64,000 bases of DNA, from positions 1 through 64,000 of the forward strand of contig NZ_SMFN01000018.1 in assembly GCF_004349135.1 (NCBI RefSeq). The letters run 5' to 3'. The notes under the pieces are model-generated. The model was given only the letters and a program-made list of their open reading frames with translations, made no database searches and was not told the DNA's origin. The DNA comes from Flavobacterium sandaracinum. Lineage in GTDB: Bacteria > Bacteroidota > Bacteroidia > Flavobacteriales > Flavobacteriaceae. Both the position numbers and the translations under genes were made by a program. Below, in pieces: positions 51,193 through 60,430 of the stretch. The stretch's first letter is position 1. Each line of letters opens with the position of its first letter.

Positions 51193-52458
51193 TTAGTTAA
51201 TTATATTTAAGGAATTCGCCATTCCTCTGCCTACAATTCGGTCGTAACGATCAATGCTTTCTCTGTAATAAACTAGGATAGTGTAGTCGTTTTCAGTTTG
51301 ATAAAAATTACCGTCAATTGTATTTTCAGAATCAATAACTCCTTTGTCATCAGCAACTACATACTGGAAGTTTGTAAATCCCTGTTTAATTAAAATTGCC
51401 TTTTCATAAATTCCTTTTTGCGGATTATAATCCATTTTATAGGCTGGAGCTTTATTGTAATTATTGAACATTCCTGAGACATAAATGTTTTTATTTAATC
51501 TGAAAGTAGGAGCCGAAAGACTGAAATATACCCAAGCATAATCCGCTTCTATTTCGCTGTTAGCCGCATTTATATTTTTGACGACAAAGTCGCCATTGAC
51601 ATCTTGGGTAAATACATACGGAAAATTAGCTCTAGCTTCGCTAGTGTATAGATGGGAGCCATAGATTGCAGTATTAGAATCGATACGAGCGACATTATTA
51701 CTGGCAGCTCTGATTTCTTTATTTTCGAAAAATAAAAATTCGTTTCCAGCCCAAAACTGAGTTTCAGAATCGTATTTGTAAATCAAATCATTTCCAATTG
51801 TATATTGTGGAATTATATTTTTTATAGGACTATTCAGTTGGCCGTTTTGAAGTAAAAGGACTTTTACATTTCGCAACGGATTTTGAAAAGTAATGGTGTT
51901 GGATCTAATGGTAAAATCTAAATTTTGTTTGGATTCAATATTACTAACTGTTCGTGCTCGTTTTACTTGGATGGGAACGGTAACTAGGTCTTCATAAAGA
52001 ATGAATTTTCTAGAGAACACAACTTCTCTATTTTCATCTAAAATTTTAAGCATGTAATTTCCGCTGATTTTTAACTGTTGGGTAAACTGATTTGGAATTG
52101 CTAATTTGTAATGGGAATAGATTTGTAAGGTATTAAAGGAGTTGGTGTAATCTTGAATTCTTTGGTTGTCAAACCCTTCTAAATATTCATTTTTAGGTAT
52201 TTCGGTAGGATTCCAGTTGTAATTGCAATGAATAATTTCGTAATAATAATTAGCTTCATTACCAAAAAGATCATCAAACTGCAATTGAAATCCTTCTCCT
52301 AATCTTAAAATTGGAATAATGTTTTTATCATTTTGTACAAATGAGATGGTTTTAATATTAAAGGGAGGAGCCACTTCTTTTTCTGCTTGCGCAAAAGCGG
52401 TACGGGTCAGAAATACAACAGAAAAAAGGAGTACTTTTTTGAAAAAGAATTGTGTCAT
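51193..52458 (-). CDS. Type IX secretion system plug protein (DUF5103 type)
   Basis: A 421-residue exported protein with a signal peptide (about 1-24, ending FAQA). The N-terminal beta-rich domain (about 30-150) with FNIKTISFVQND, GEGFQLQFDDL and YYYEIIHCNYNW, and the following YLEGFDNQRIQDYTNSFNT, is the DUF5103 wording, later named as the T9SS plug protein, which closes the SprA translocon from the periplasmic side. The C-terminal half has another sandwich domain. It is directly relevant to the T9SS cargo encoded at 16383-20900, although the other secretion components are not in this window. Confidence 0.88.
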   Translation of the reverse strand: MTQFFFKKVLLFSVVFLTRTAFAQAEKEVAPPFNIKTISFVQNDKNIIPILRLGEGFQLQFDDLFGNEANYYYEIIHCNYNWNPTEIPKNEYLEGFDNQRIQDYTNSFNTLQIYSHYKLAIPNQFTQQLKISGNYMLKILDENREVVFSRKFILYEDLVTVPIQVKRARTVSNIESKQNLDFTIRSNTITFQNPLRNVKVLLLQNGQLNSPIKNIIPQYTIGNDLIYKYDSETQFWAGNEFLFFENKEIRAASNNVARIDSNTAIYGSHLYTSEARANFPYVFTQDVNGDFVVKNINAANSEIEADYAWVYFSLSAPTFRLNKNIYVSGMFNNYNKAPAYKMDYNPQKGIYEKAILIKQGFTNFQYVVADDKGVIDSENTIDGNFYQTENDYTILVYYRESIDRYDRIVGRGMANSLNIIN

Positions 52459-52624
52459 TTTGCAGTGCTTAAGATTCGGTAAATATAAGGAATACTCTTG
52501 TTTTTAATTTGTTTATTTATTTTCAAAAAAAATTTTTTTCGTGGGTAATTTCTGTTAATTAAAATATAATATTGTTAGATATTAAGAGTAATCGTATTAT
52601 TTTTACTTCAAACAAACAAACCTT

Positions 52625-55435
52625 ATGAAAAAAATTAACAATTTAGTATTTGGAATAATGCTGTTTCCTTTAGCTGTTTTCGCGCAGCAAATGGATTATT
52701 CGAAGGCAATTCCTTTTGATCCTGCTGTCAAAACGGGCAAACTTGAAAACGGTTTAACGTATTACATCAAGAAAAATGCCAAACCAGAGAATAAAGTAGA
52801 TCTTCGTTTGGTGGTGAATGCTGGTTCTATTCTTGAAGCCGATGACCAACAAGGATTAGCGCACTTTATGGAGCACATGTGTTTTAATGGAACCAAGCGT
52901 TTTCCAAAAAATCAGTTGGTTGATTATTTACAAAGTATAGGAGTGAAGTTTGGACAACATTTGAATGCCTATACCAGTTTTGATGAGACAGTTTATTTTT
53001 TACCAATTCCATCAGACGATCCTGAAAAATTAGAAAAAGGATTCCAAATTATAGAAGACTGGGCGTTCAATACGGTTTTGACTCCAGAAGAAATTGACAA
53101 AGAAAGAGGCGTAGTCTTAGAAGAATATAGATTGGGATTAGGAGCAGGAAAAAGAATGCAAGGACGCTATATTTCTAAAATGATGCATGATTCTCATTAT
53201 GCGGAGCGTTTGCCAATTGGTCAGAAAGAAGTTCTAGAAAAGTTCAAGCACCAATCGCTAATTAATTTTTACAAAGATTGGTACCGACCTAATTTGATGA
53301 GTGTAATTGTGGTGGGTGATATTGATGTGGCCGAAATGGAGAAAAAAATTATTTCGCACTTTTCAACCTATAAAAATCCAGCTAAGGAAAAACCGAGAAA
53401 GATTTACGATGTGCCCAATCACAAAGAAACTTTTGTAGCTGTCGAGAGTGATAAAGAAGCTTCAAGTGCGCAAGTACAACTGCTTTACAAAGATTACGGA
53501 GCTCCAAAGCAAGTGGTAACGGTTGGAGATTTTAAAAACTCTTTGGTTGAGGGATTATTCTCGACACTATTGAACACGCGATTAGATGAACTTACAAACT
53601 CAGCGACACCTCCTTTTACTTATGGATATTCGTACTACGGAGGCACTTTTGCCAGAAATAAAAAAGGATATCAATCTGTGGCAATGTCTCAAGAGGACAA
53701 ACAACTAAGCGCCTTGAAAGTTTTAGTAACAGAGAATGAAAGAGCCAAGAAGTTTGGATTTACGCAAGGCGAGTTAGAACGTGCGAAATTAGAGTTTCTT
53801 GCCTCTATAGAAAAAGCATACAACGATAGAGAGAAAACAAATTCAGTGAATTTTGTAGGGGAGTATCAAGCTAATTTTCTAGAAAAAGAACCAGTTCCTG
53901 GAATTGAATGGACGTACCAAACGATGAAACAGGTTATGCCTTTGATTACTTTAAAGGACGTAAATAGTTTAATTAAAGATTATGTGAAAGAAGACAACCG
54001 TGTCATTATTCTTACTGGTCCTGAAAAAGAAGGTTTGAAAAAAGTGACAGAACAACAAGTTCTTGATGCTTTGAAAGTAAATGCCGAGGATCTTAAGCCT
54101 TATGAAGATGCTGCCGTTGCAACAAGTTTGATACGAAACGAAGTAAAACCCGGTACTATTGTTAGCCGTGAGAACAATGCTAAAATTGGTACAAAGACGC
54201 TAGTATTATCTAATGGTGTGAAAGTGACGTATAAGAATACAGATTTCAAAAATGATGAAGTTCTTTTTGAAGCAGTGAGTCTTGGAGGAACTAATTTATA
54301 CTCTAATGAGGATATGAAAAAAGTTCAATTTGCCAATGGCGCTTTATCAGAAGCCGGATTCTCAGGACTAAAATTGAATGATATTAATAAATTTATGACG
54401 GGTAAAATAGCGCGCGTAAACCCATATATTGGAACTACAACAGAAGGTTTACGTGGAAATGCTACTCCAAAGGATTTAGAATATCTTTTCCAAATGACGC
54501 ATGCTTATTTCACGGATTTGAATATGGATGTGACTGCTTTTGATGGTTACAAACAAAAACAAGCTTCTTTCTTTAATAATATGGCTTCGACTCCTTCATT
54601 TTATTTTCAGCAAGAGTTTTATTCGTATTTAAATAAAGAAAATCCAAGATTTAACGGGTTGATTCCTAATGAAAAAACATGGGGTGAAACGGATTATGCA
54701 TTAGCTTATAAGAAATACAAAGAGCGTTTTGCGAATGCGGCTGATTTTGAGTTTTACTTTGTAGGTAATATTGATGATAAAGTGCTGGAAGGGTATGCAG
54801 TTAAGTATTTAGCCTCTTTGCCTGCTACAGACAAAAAAGAAAAAGCAGTAGATTTAGGATATAGAATGCTAAAAGGGGATCTAAAAAAAGTAGTTAATAA
54901 AGGAACAGATCCTAAGAGTACTGTCACTATTATGTATTATGGTGATGCAACATATTCCGCTAAAGATGCGATGAGCATGCAAGCATTAGGAGAAGTTTTG
55001 ACCATAAAATTGATCGAACAATTGCGCGAAAATGAAAGTGGTGTTTATGGGGTTTCTGCAAGAGGGAGTTTGAGTAAAATTCCAAATGCAATGTATAGTT
55101 TCACTATTGGTTTCCCGTGTGGACCGGATAATGCGGAGAAATTGACAGCTTCTGCTTTAAAAGAATTGCAGAACATTATTGATAATGGTCCAGATGAAAA
55201 AGATGTAGCTAAATTTAAAGAAGGAGAATTAGCTGATTTCAGAAAAGACAGTAAAGAAAACAGGTATTGGCTGTCTAATTTCACAAGGTCATACACCAAT
55301 GGCAACAGTCCAGAAGACGTATTGAAATTTGAAGAAATGGTCAATGCTGTTACTGCTAAGGACATTCAAAATATTGCAAAACAATATCTTACTAAAGATA
55401 AAGTAATTGGAATGTTAATGCCGGAGAAAAAATAA
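52625..55435 (+). CDS. M16 family zinc metallopeptidase (insulinase type)
   Basis: A 936-residue exported peptidase with a signal peptide (MKKINNLVFGIMLFPLAVFA). The active M16 domain has the inverted zinc motif His80-x-x-Glu83-His84 in LAHFMEHMCFNGT and the distal Glu in EIDKERGVVLEEYRLG (about 155-170). Two further M16C-type domains fold into the clam-shell; the second half has the RxExY-like segment ENESGVYGVSARGS (about 803-816). The expected site is the periplasm, where such enzymes degrade peptides. It stands alone and ends at a bidirectional terminator. Confidence 0.93.
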   Translation: MKKINNLVFGIMLFPLAVFAQQMDYSKAIPFDPAVKTGKLENGLTYYIKKNAKPENKVDLRLVVNAGSILEADDQQGLAHFMEHMCFNGTKRFPKNQLVDYLQSIGVKFGQHLNAYTSFDETVYFLPIPSDDPEKLEKGFQIIEDWAFNTVLTPEEIDKERGVVLEEYRLGLGAGKRMQGRYISKMMHDSHYAERLPIGQKEVLEKFKHQSLINFYKDWYRPNLMSVIVVGDIDVAEMEKKIISHFSTYKNPAKEKPRKIYDVPNHKETFVAVESDKEASSAQVQLLYKDYGAPKQVVTVGDFKNSLVEGLFSTLLNTRLDELTNSATPPFTYGYSYYGGTFARNKKGYQSVAMSQEDKQLSALKVLVTENERAKKFGFTQGELERAKLEFLASIEKAYNDREKTNSVNFVGEYQANFLEKEPVPGIEWTYQTMKQVMPLITLKDVNSLIKDYVKEDNRVIILTGPEKEGLKKVTEQQVLDALKVNAEDLKPYEDAAVATSLIRNEVKPGTIVSRENNAKIGTKTLVLSNGVKVTYKNTDFKNDEVLFEAVSLGGTNLYSNEDMKKVQFANGALSEAGFSGLKLNDINKFMTGKIARVNPYIGTTTEGLRGNATPKDLEYLFQMTHAYFTDLNMDVTAFDGYKQKQASFFNNMASTPSFYFQQEFYSYLNKENPRFNGLIPNEKTWGETDYALAYKKYKERFANAADFEFYFVGNIDDKVLEGYAVKYLASLPATDKKEKAVDLGYRMLKGDLKKVVNKGTDPKSTVTIMYYGDATYSAKDAMSMQALGEVLTIKLIEQLRENESGVYGVSARGSLSKIPNAMYSFTIGFPCGPDNAEKLTASALKELQNIIDNGPDEKDVAKFKEGELADFRKDSKENRYWLSNFTRSYTNGNSPEDVLKFEEMVNAVTAKDIQNIAKQYLTKDKVIGMLMPEKK

Positions 55436-55456
55436 ACCGACTCATTATGAAACTAA

Positions 55457-55490
55457 AAACCTGCTAAAATTAACTTTAGCAGGTTTTTTT
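55457..55490. terminator. Terminator between the convergent M16 and methyltransferase genes
   Basis: AAACCTGCTAAA (55457-55468) pairs perfectly with TTTAGCAGGTTT (55475-55486), followed by T on the plus strand. Confidence 0.8.
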
Positions 55491-55513
55491 ATTTTGTAAA
55501 TTTCTGGGTTGAA

Positions 55514-56278
55514 TTACTTAAAACAAACCGGGATAATTTCTCCTTTTGCCAAACAATATTTTTCTACTAATTCAGGGGCGATTTTGTTGGTGTAATCTTC
55601 TTCAATTACTGTAAAACCAATGCTTCGTAGCTTATCAAAATAATCGCGACCATAAATACGTACGTGATCGTATTGCCCAAAGATTTTAGCGCGTTCTTTT
55701 TGGTCTGTAATAGAATCATCTGCAAATGTTACGGCTCTTTTTAGATCCTGAGGAATTTGCAAAATTGCCATTCCACCCGGTTTTAATACGCGATACAATT
55801 CCTGCATGGCTTTCGTATCATCTGGAATGTGTTCTAAGACGTGATTACACAAAATAACGTCATATTGATTGTCCTGAAAAGGCAAATTACAAATGTCTGC
55901 TTTTACATCCGCTAAGGGCGAAAATAAATCGGTTGTGGTGTAGTCTAGGTTTTTCTGGTTTCTAAACAATTTATAAAAAGCTTGTTCCGGTGCAAAGTGC
56001 AAGACTTTTTTCGGAGCCGTAAAAAAATCGGTTTCTTCATTTAAATACAACCAAAGCAATCGGTGTCTTTCCAGTGAAAGTGTACTTGGTGAAAGCACGT
56101 TATTACGTTGCGTTTCATAGCCATAAGGCAACATCGATTTGAAACTTTTTCCGTCAATAGGATCAGTGAATTTTGTTCCTTTTAAAGTAAAGGCAATGAT
56201 AGGACGGGCTACATAACTCAGCCTGATTAATAAAGGACGAGGAATAGTATTGAGTATTAATTTAAAAAGTTTTTTCAT
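55514..56278 (-). CDS. Class I SAM-dependent methyltransferase
   Basis: A 254-residue cytoplasmic protein from the ATG at 56278; an ATG/other start further upstream (to 56299) adds seven unlikely residues. The Rossmann motif I is KVLHFAPEQAFYKLF, in which the usual G-x-G-x-G is replaced by F-A-P-E-Q, a known variant in this group. Motif II/III are DYTTTDLFSPLADVKADICNLPF and motif IV FDVILCNHVLEHIPDD (here QYDVILCNHVLEHIPDD). The motif LKPGGMAILQIP follows. The substrate is unknown. It is followed on the opposite coordinate side by the GxxExxY gene. Confidence 0.85.
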   Translation of the reverse strand: MKKLFKLILNTIPRPLLIRLSYVARPIIAFTLKGTKFTDPIDGKSFKSMLPYGYETQRNNVLSPSTLSLERHRLLWLYLNEETDFFTAPKKVLHFAPEQAFYKLFRNQKNLDYTTTDLFSPLADVKADICNLPFQDNQYDVILCNHVLEHIPDDTKAMQELYRVLKPGGMAILQIPQDLKRAVTFADDSITDQKERAKIFGQYDHVRIYGRDYFDKLRSIGFTVIEEDYTNKIAPELVEKYCLAKGEIIPVCFK

Positions 56279-56288
56279 ATTTGTTTCA

Positions 56289-56323
56289 CAGAGATTCACA
56301 AAGAAGGCTCAAAGATTCGCTAA
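56289..56323. repeat. Left two-part repeat next to the GxxExxY gene
   Basis: CAGAGATTCACAAAG (56289-56303) and CAAAGATTCGCTAAG (56310-56323) recur inverted at 56786-56800 (14 of 15) and 56808-56822 (13 of 15), so the frameshifted gene lies within an inverted pair. Confidence 0.5.
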
Positions 56324-56325
56324 GT

Positions 56326-56744
56326 TTATCTTTTGGAATCTGAAGGCGTATTTATAAATCTTTTTATGTTGTTTTTTAAAATTGTACTATTGTAATTTAT
56401 TAATAATCCTAGAGGATAATTGCCAAGTTTTAAATACGTTAGTATTTGAGCGAAATGTACGGCAGTACAACTTTCTACTGTTTTTAATTCGATTACTAAT
56501 TTGTCCTCAACAAGTAAGTCTATTCTATACCCTTGGTCAAGTCTGATTTCCTTATATTTTATTGGAAGTGTTATTTCTTTTTCAACTTTAAAGCCTGCAT
56601 TTTGAAGTTCATAAAAAGACATGTTTGGTAAGCAGATTCTAAAAGACCCGGACCCAATTGTCGATGTACTTCAATGGCTAACCCAATTACTTGATAAGAA
56701 AGTGCATTTAAATCATCGTTTAAGTCATTATCTTTATTTTCCAT
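56326..56744 (-). pseudogene. GxxExxY family protein, frameshifted in a homopolymer
   Basis: The gene reads from the ATG at 56744 (minus strand): MENKDNDLNDDLNALSYQV, then IGLAIEVHRQLGPGLLESAYQT with the naming motif G-x-x-E-x-x-Y. The frame then breaks at the A5 run (plus strand 56613-56617): adding one A restores TCLFYELQNAGFKVEKE and leads into the second part (56622-56326), with PIKYKEIRLDQGYRIDLLVEDKLVIELKTVE, the conserved nuclease-like ExK core. With the insertion the protein is 139 residues, close to the usual length. Either a real pseudogene, a phase-variable tract or a sequencing error. The family is PD-(D/E)xK nuclease-like in appearance; its role is unknown. Confidence 0.8.
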
Positions 56745-56785
56745 TTTCTTCGATGCTAAAAATACTAAAAAACTTTACTTAAAAC

Positions 56786-56822
56786 CTTTGCGAATCTCTG
56801 GGTATCCTTTGCGATTCTTTGT
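56786..56822. repeat. Right two-part repeat next to the GxxExxY gene
   Basis: CTTTGCGAATCTCTG (56786-56800) and CTTTGCGATTCTTTG (56808-56822) are the inverted partners of 56289-56303 and 56310-56323. Confidence 0.5.
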
Positions 56823-56830
56823 GTAATAAC

Positions 56831-57649
56831 TTAGATTACCAACGGTACTTTTCTAAACTCATCCTCTTCATTACTCACAATTCCTAATGCTTTATACACG
56901 TAGGCAAAAGTCGATAGAATCTCTGGTTTTCCATCAATAATAGCAACATCATGCTCAAAATGGGCGGATGGTTTTCCGTCAGCAGTTGTGATTGTCCAGC
57001 CGTCTTTGTGTTGTTTGATGTTTCTAGTCCCCATGTTAATCATCGGTTCAATGGCTACTACCATTCCTTCAACAAAAAGTTTTCCTCTTCCTTTTTTACC
57101 ATAGTTAGGCATTTCAGGATCTTCGTGCATTTTTTGGCCTACGCCATGACCTACTAGTTCTCGAACCACACCATAGCCGTGTGCTTCCGTATATTTTTGA
57201 ATGGCGTTTCCTACGTCTTCAACTCGGTTTCCTAACCTCAGTTCGCGGATTCCAACATACAAGGACTCTTTGGTAATCTGTAATAATTTTTTAGTTTCAG
57301 GAGCTACTTCACCTATCTCGAAAGAATAGGCGTGATCCCCATGGTATCCGTTTTTGAAAGCGCCACAATCTACAGAGATCACATCGCCACTTTCTAAGGG
57401 TTTATTGTTAGGAATTCCGTGAACTACTTGTGAGTTTGGACTCATGCAAAGCGAATTTGGAAAACCGTATAACCCCAAGAAACTCGGTACGGCGCCATGA
57501 TCACGAATGAAGGTTTCGGCTAATTTGTCAAGGTATAAAGTAGTAACTCCTTCTTTAATTTCAGAAGCAATCATTCCTAAAGTTTTGGATACGATTAAGG
57601 CACTTTCGCGCATCAATTCTATTTCTTCACGGGATTTTACAATAATCAT
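56831..57649 (-). CDS. map: Methionine aminopeptidase, type I
   Basis: It removes the initiator methionine from new proteins (family M24A). The 272 residues include the dinuclear metal ligands in VDCGAFKNGYHGDHAYSF (two Asp, about 92-109), His in HGVGQKMHEDP (about 166-176), Glu in VAIEPMINMG and the final Glu in HFEHDVAI. No SH3-type or zinc-finger N-terminal extension is present, as in type Ia enzymes. In many genomes map lies among ribosomal genes; here it stands alone between a frameshifted gene and an export operon. Confidence 0.96.
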   Translation of the reverse strand: MIIVKSREEIELMRESALIVSKTLGMIASEIKEGVTTLYLDKLAETFIRDHGAVPSFLGLYGFPNSLCMSPNSQVVHGIPNNKPLESGDVISVDCGAFKNGYHGDHAYSFEIGEVAPETKKLLQITKESLYVGIRELRLGNRVEDVGNAIQKYTEAHGYGVVRELVGHGVGQKMHEDPEMPNYGKKGRGKLFVEGMVVAIEPMINMGTRNIKQHKDGWTITTADGKPSAHFEHDVAIIDGKPEILSTFAYVYKALGIVSNEEDEFRKVPLVI

Positions 57650-57693
57650 AATTTCGAATTTTCAGTTTGCAAAAATACAATTTTATAAATTAT

Positions 57694-59082
57694 TTAATCC
57701 GGATTAGCCATTATTTTAAATAGTTCTGAGTTTGAAATATAAAACCGGTTTTCCAATGCTATTTTTGAAAGACGTGCAATCACTAAATTATTCTCTCGCG
57801 TATTGATTAAAAATAAGGAACTTTCGCCAAAAGAAAACAAACGCTCTTCAGAATTTAACATCGTGAGATTGTCTTGAACCAACCCTTTAATTAATTCTTT
57901 TTGTTTTAACAGCGATTCAATTTCTATTTTTTGGGCATTAATTTTATTGGTCAATTGGACCTTTTCTAGATCCAATGCAAATTCAGTTTCCTGTACTTTA
58001 AACTTCGCTAATTTCAAACTTCCGCGTTCTTTTCGGAGAAATAGTGGAAAGTAAAAATCCAATCCAATTTTATAATCCTGAAATTTATAATTGTCAATAT
58101 AACTAGGCTCCGATAAATAAGAATATCCAACATCAATTTTTGGTAAAAGCATGTTGGCTTTTAATTTCTTTTCCACATTTAGCATGTCAATTTTGCTTTG
58201 CAATGCATTGATTTTTGGATGGTTGGTAATTGAGAAATCAGAATTTAGTAAATCATTCGTTTTTAAACTTTCTTGTATTGTAAATTCCAATTGTATTTCA
58301 GGAATCAATTCATCGGATAATTCAAGAGGAATATTATTTTCTAACCAAAGAAAATTAGACAGCTCTAATTTGGCTTTAGACAATTTAAGTTCAGAATCCT
58401 CTAAGTTCAGTATTCTGTTTTTGACAATAATACCAGCTTCAACACTATCGATGGCAGGTTTATCTCCTTGTTTGATTAACGACTGTATTCCCTTAAATCT
58501 GATTAGCGCATTTGTATTGTATTCTTTATATAGCTGTACTTCATTAAAGTTTTTTTTCCAATTAAAATAGGCTAATGAAGCATCATACAATATGGCGATA
58601 GCCTGCAGTTTTCGTTCTGCTTGACTCAGTTGCATTTGCATTTTTGCTTTGCGTACATCGGCCATTCGTTGGTTAATAAATAATCCTTGTCCAAGTGGCA
58701 CTGTAATTCCAAGTGAGGTTAATCCTTGATTGGGCACTGTATTTTCAGGATTAAGATAAACGCCTTCGTTGTTGTCAAAGCCCGCTTTAATCTCAATTCC
58801 ATACCAAGTTGGGATTTTGAAACTGCTGTTCAAAATGGAATAATATTCAGTGTCTTTGAATTGTTTTTTGCTGAAATCGACTTCAATTTTTGGATCAAAA
58901 CCACCCCTAGCCATCATCAAGTTAGCTTGTGCCTTATTGATTTCTAAGTTAGCAGTTTTTACAAGAGGATGGTACTTTTTGACATAACCTAGAAATTCAT
59001 TATATGTAAACTCTTCTGAGGGAATGTTTTGTCCATTTGCCACAAATCCTAAGAATAAAAACGATAAAAATACTTGTTTCAT
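57694..59082 (-). CDS. TolC family outer membrane efflux protein
   Basis: The outer membrane channel of the export operon, 462 residues, signal peptide about 1-17 (ending VANGQ). The periplasmic coiled coils typical of TolC appear as two similar halves, each with Leu-rich helices such as EINKAQANLMMARGGFDPKIEV (about 42-63) and RNEERLFSFGES. The conserved GRLQ-like strand FDPKIEVDFSKKQF starts the barrel part. Its start codon overlaps the stop of the HlyD gene by one base (TAATG), showing tight coupling. Confidence 0.9.
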   Translation of the reverse strand: MKQVFLSFLFLGFVANGQNIPSEEFTYNEFLGYVKKYHPLVKTANLEINKAQANLMMARGGFDPKIEVDFSKKQFKDTEYYSILNSSFKIPTWYGIEIKAGFDNNEGVYLNPENTVPNQGLTSLGITVPLGQGLFINQRMADVRKAKMQMQLSQAERKLQAIAILYDASLAYFNWKKNFNEVQLYKEYNTNALIRFKGIQSLIKQGDKPAIDSVEAGIIVKNRILNLEDSELKLSKAKLELSNFLWLENNIPLELSDELIPEIQLEFTIQESLKTNDLLNSDFSITNHPKINALQSKIDMLNVEKKLKANMLLPKIDVGYSYLSEPSYIDNYKFQDYKIGLDFYFPLFLRKERGSLKLAKFKVQETEFALDLEKVQLTNKINAQKIEIESLLKQKELIKGLVQDNLTMLNSEERLFSFGESSLFLINTRENNLVIARLSKIALENRFYISNSELFKIMANPD

Positions 59083-60428
59083 TATTTCTTTTCTTTTGTA
59101 GTTTTATTAGCGGGTGTGTAATAATTTGGTGGAAATCCGTTTAAGGTTCTCCATAATTCAAACCACACAGGAACGTTGTTTAGTAAAGCAATAGTTTGGG
59201 CACCTGCTCCTATGCTTAGTTGTTTAGGCCATTGATCTTCATTTTTGTCCGGTGCTATTAATACGCGGTATTTACCGTTTTCACTTATGAAATTTTCAAT
59301 GGCAACAATTTCACCACCAAAAGTTCCATAAGACATATTTGGCCAGCCTGAAAATACGATGGTAGGCCAGCCGTCAAACCAAACTCTGACTTTTTCTCCT
59401 TTGATTAACAAAGGTAAATCGATTGGATTCACAAAAGTTTCAACAGCAATGTCATAATCGGAAGGCATGATGGTTGCTATAGGTGTGCCTTCTTTGATGG
59501 TTTCTCCAATACCGGATTGAACAGCTCTATTAACGTAACCATTTTGCGATGCTTTAATGTAATACATGCCATTTCTAATGCTATAATTTGCATATTGATT
59601 TTGGAGTTTATTTACTTGGGCATCCGTATCAAATTGACTGCTTAACGCGGTAAATTTATCGCTATTGGCTTTTGAAGCCTTTTCTGCATACTCTGCACTT
59701 ATCCTGTTTATTTCAACTTTAGCATTTATTAATTCGTTTTTGCTGGTTAAAAATTTATTTTCCTGAGTAATAATTTTCGCTTCAACTTCTTGTAATTTTA
59801 GTCTTTTTTCTTCAATATCAGTCAGCGGTTTTAGCCCCTCTTTGTTTAGCTCAACGGAACGATTGTACTGCGTATTGGCTATTTTTAGCTGTGTCTTTAC
59901 AGCAACTAAATCCATACTATCACTCTTAATTTTTAAAAATGATTGTTTGATTTTGTTTCGTCCTTGTTCTAATTTTAGTACTTTTTCCATTTCTATGGCT
60001 TGAATCTGCCCTGTCAAAGTACTTACCTTAGACCCATACGATTGCAACGATTGCTTCTTGGCATCTATTTGTCTTTTGGTGTTTTGTACTAAGTTTGGAT
60101 CCATATAATCCTCTTTTATTTCCGAGATAAATACAATGGTGTCGCCTTTTTTGACAAAATCTCCTTCTTGTACATACCATTTTTCAAGTCTACCAGAAAT
60201 CACACTTTGAATCGATTGTGGTCTTTGGTCTGGTTGTAATGTGGTGACGCTTCCAGTTCCAGAAATATTTTGTGTCCAAGGCAGAAATAGTCCCACTACA
60301 GCCACAATGGATACGCCTGCTATTATTTTATTTAAAATTTTGTAATGAGGTCTGTTAGTAAGGTTTTTAACTGTATCGTAGCGGTCAAGAGGATGCAGTT
60401 TTGTTTTGTTATAGGATATGTTTAGCAT
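59082..60428 (-). CDS. HlyD family membrane fusion protein
   Basis: The periplasmic adaptor of the export operon, 448 residues. One N-terminal transmembrane helix (about 33-50) precedes a lipoyl-like half-domain (VISGRLEKWYVQEGDFVKKGDTIVFIS, about 87-113), a long coiled coil (about 130-270), the matching second half-domain (YIKASQNGYVNRAVQSGIGETIKEGTPIATIMP, about 292-324) and a beta-barrel end. It lies two nt after the ABC protein gene and overlaps the TolC gene by one base, so the three are produced together. Confidence 0.92.
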   Translation of the reverse strand: MLNISYNKTKLHPLDRYDTVKNLTNRPHYKILNKIIAGVSIVAVVGLFLPWTQNISGTGSVTTLQPDQRPQSIQSVISGRLEKWYVQEGDFVKKGDTIVFISEIKEDYMDPNLVQNTKRQIDAKKQSLQSYGSKVSTLTGQIQAIEMEKVLKLEQGRNKIKQSFLKIKSDSMDLVAVKTQLKIANTQYNRSVELNKEGLKPLTDIEEKRLKLQEVEAKIITQENKFLTSKNELINAKVEINRISAEYAEKASKANSDKFTALSSQFDTDAQVNKLQNQYANYSIRNGMYYIKASQNGYVNRAVQSGIGETIKEGTPIATIMPSDYDIAVETFVNPIDLPLLIKGEKVRVWFDGWPTIVFSGWPNMSYGTFGGEIVAIENFISENGKYRVLIAPDKNEDQWPKQLSIGAGAQTIALLNNVPVWFELWRTLNGFPPNYYTPANKTTKEKK

Positions 60429-60430
60429 GG

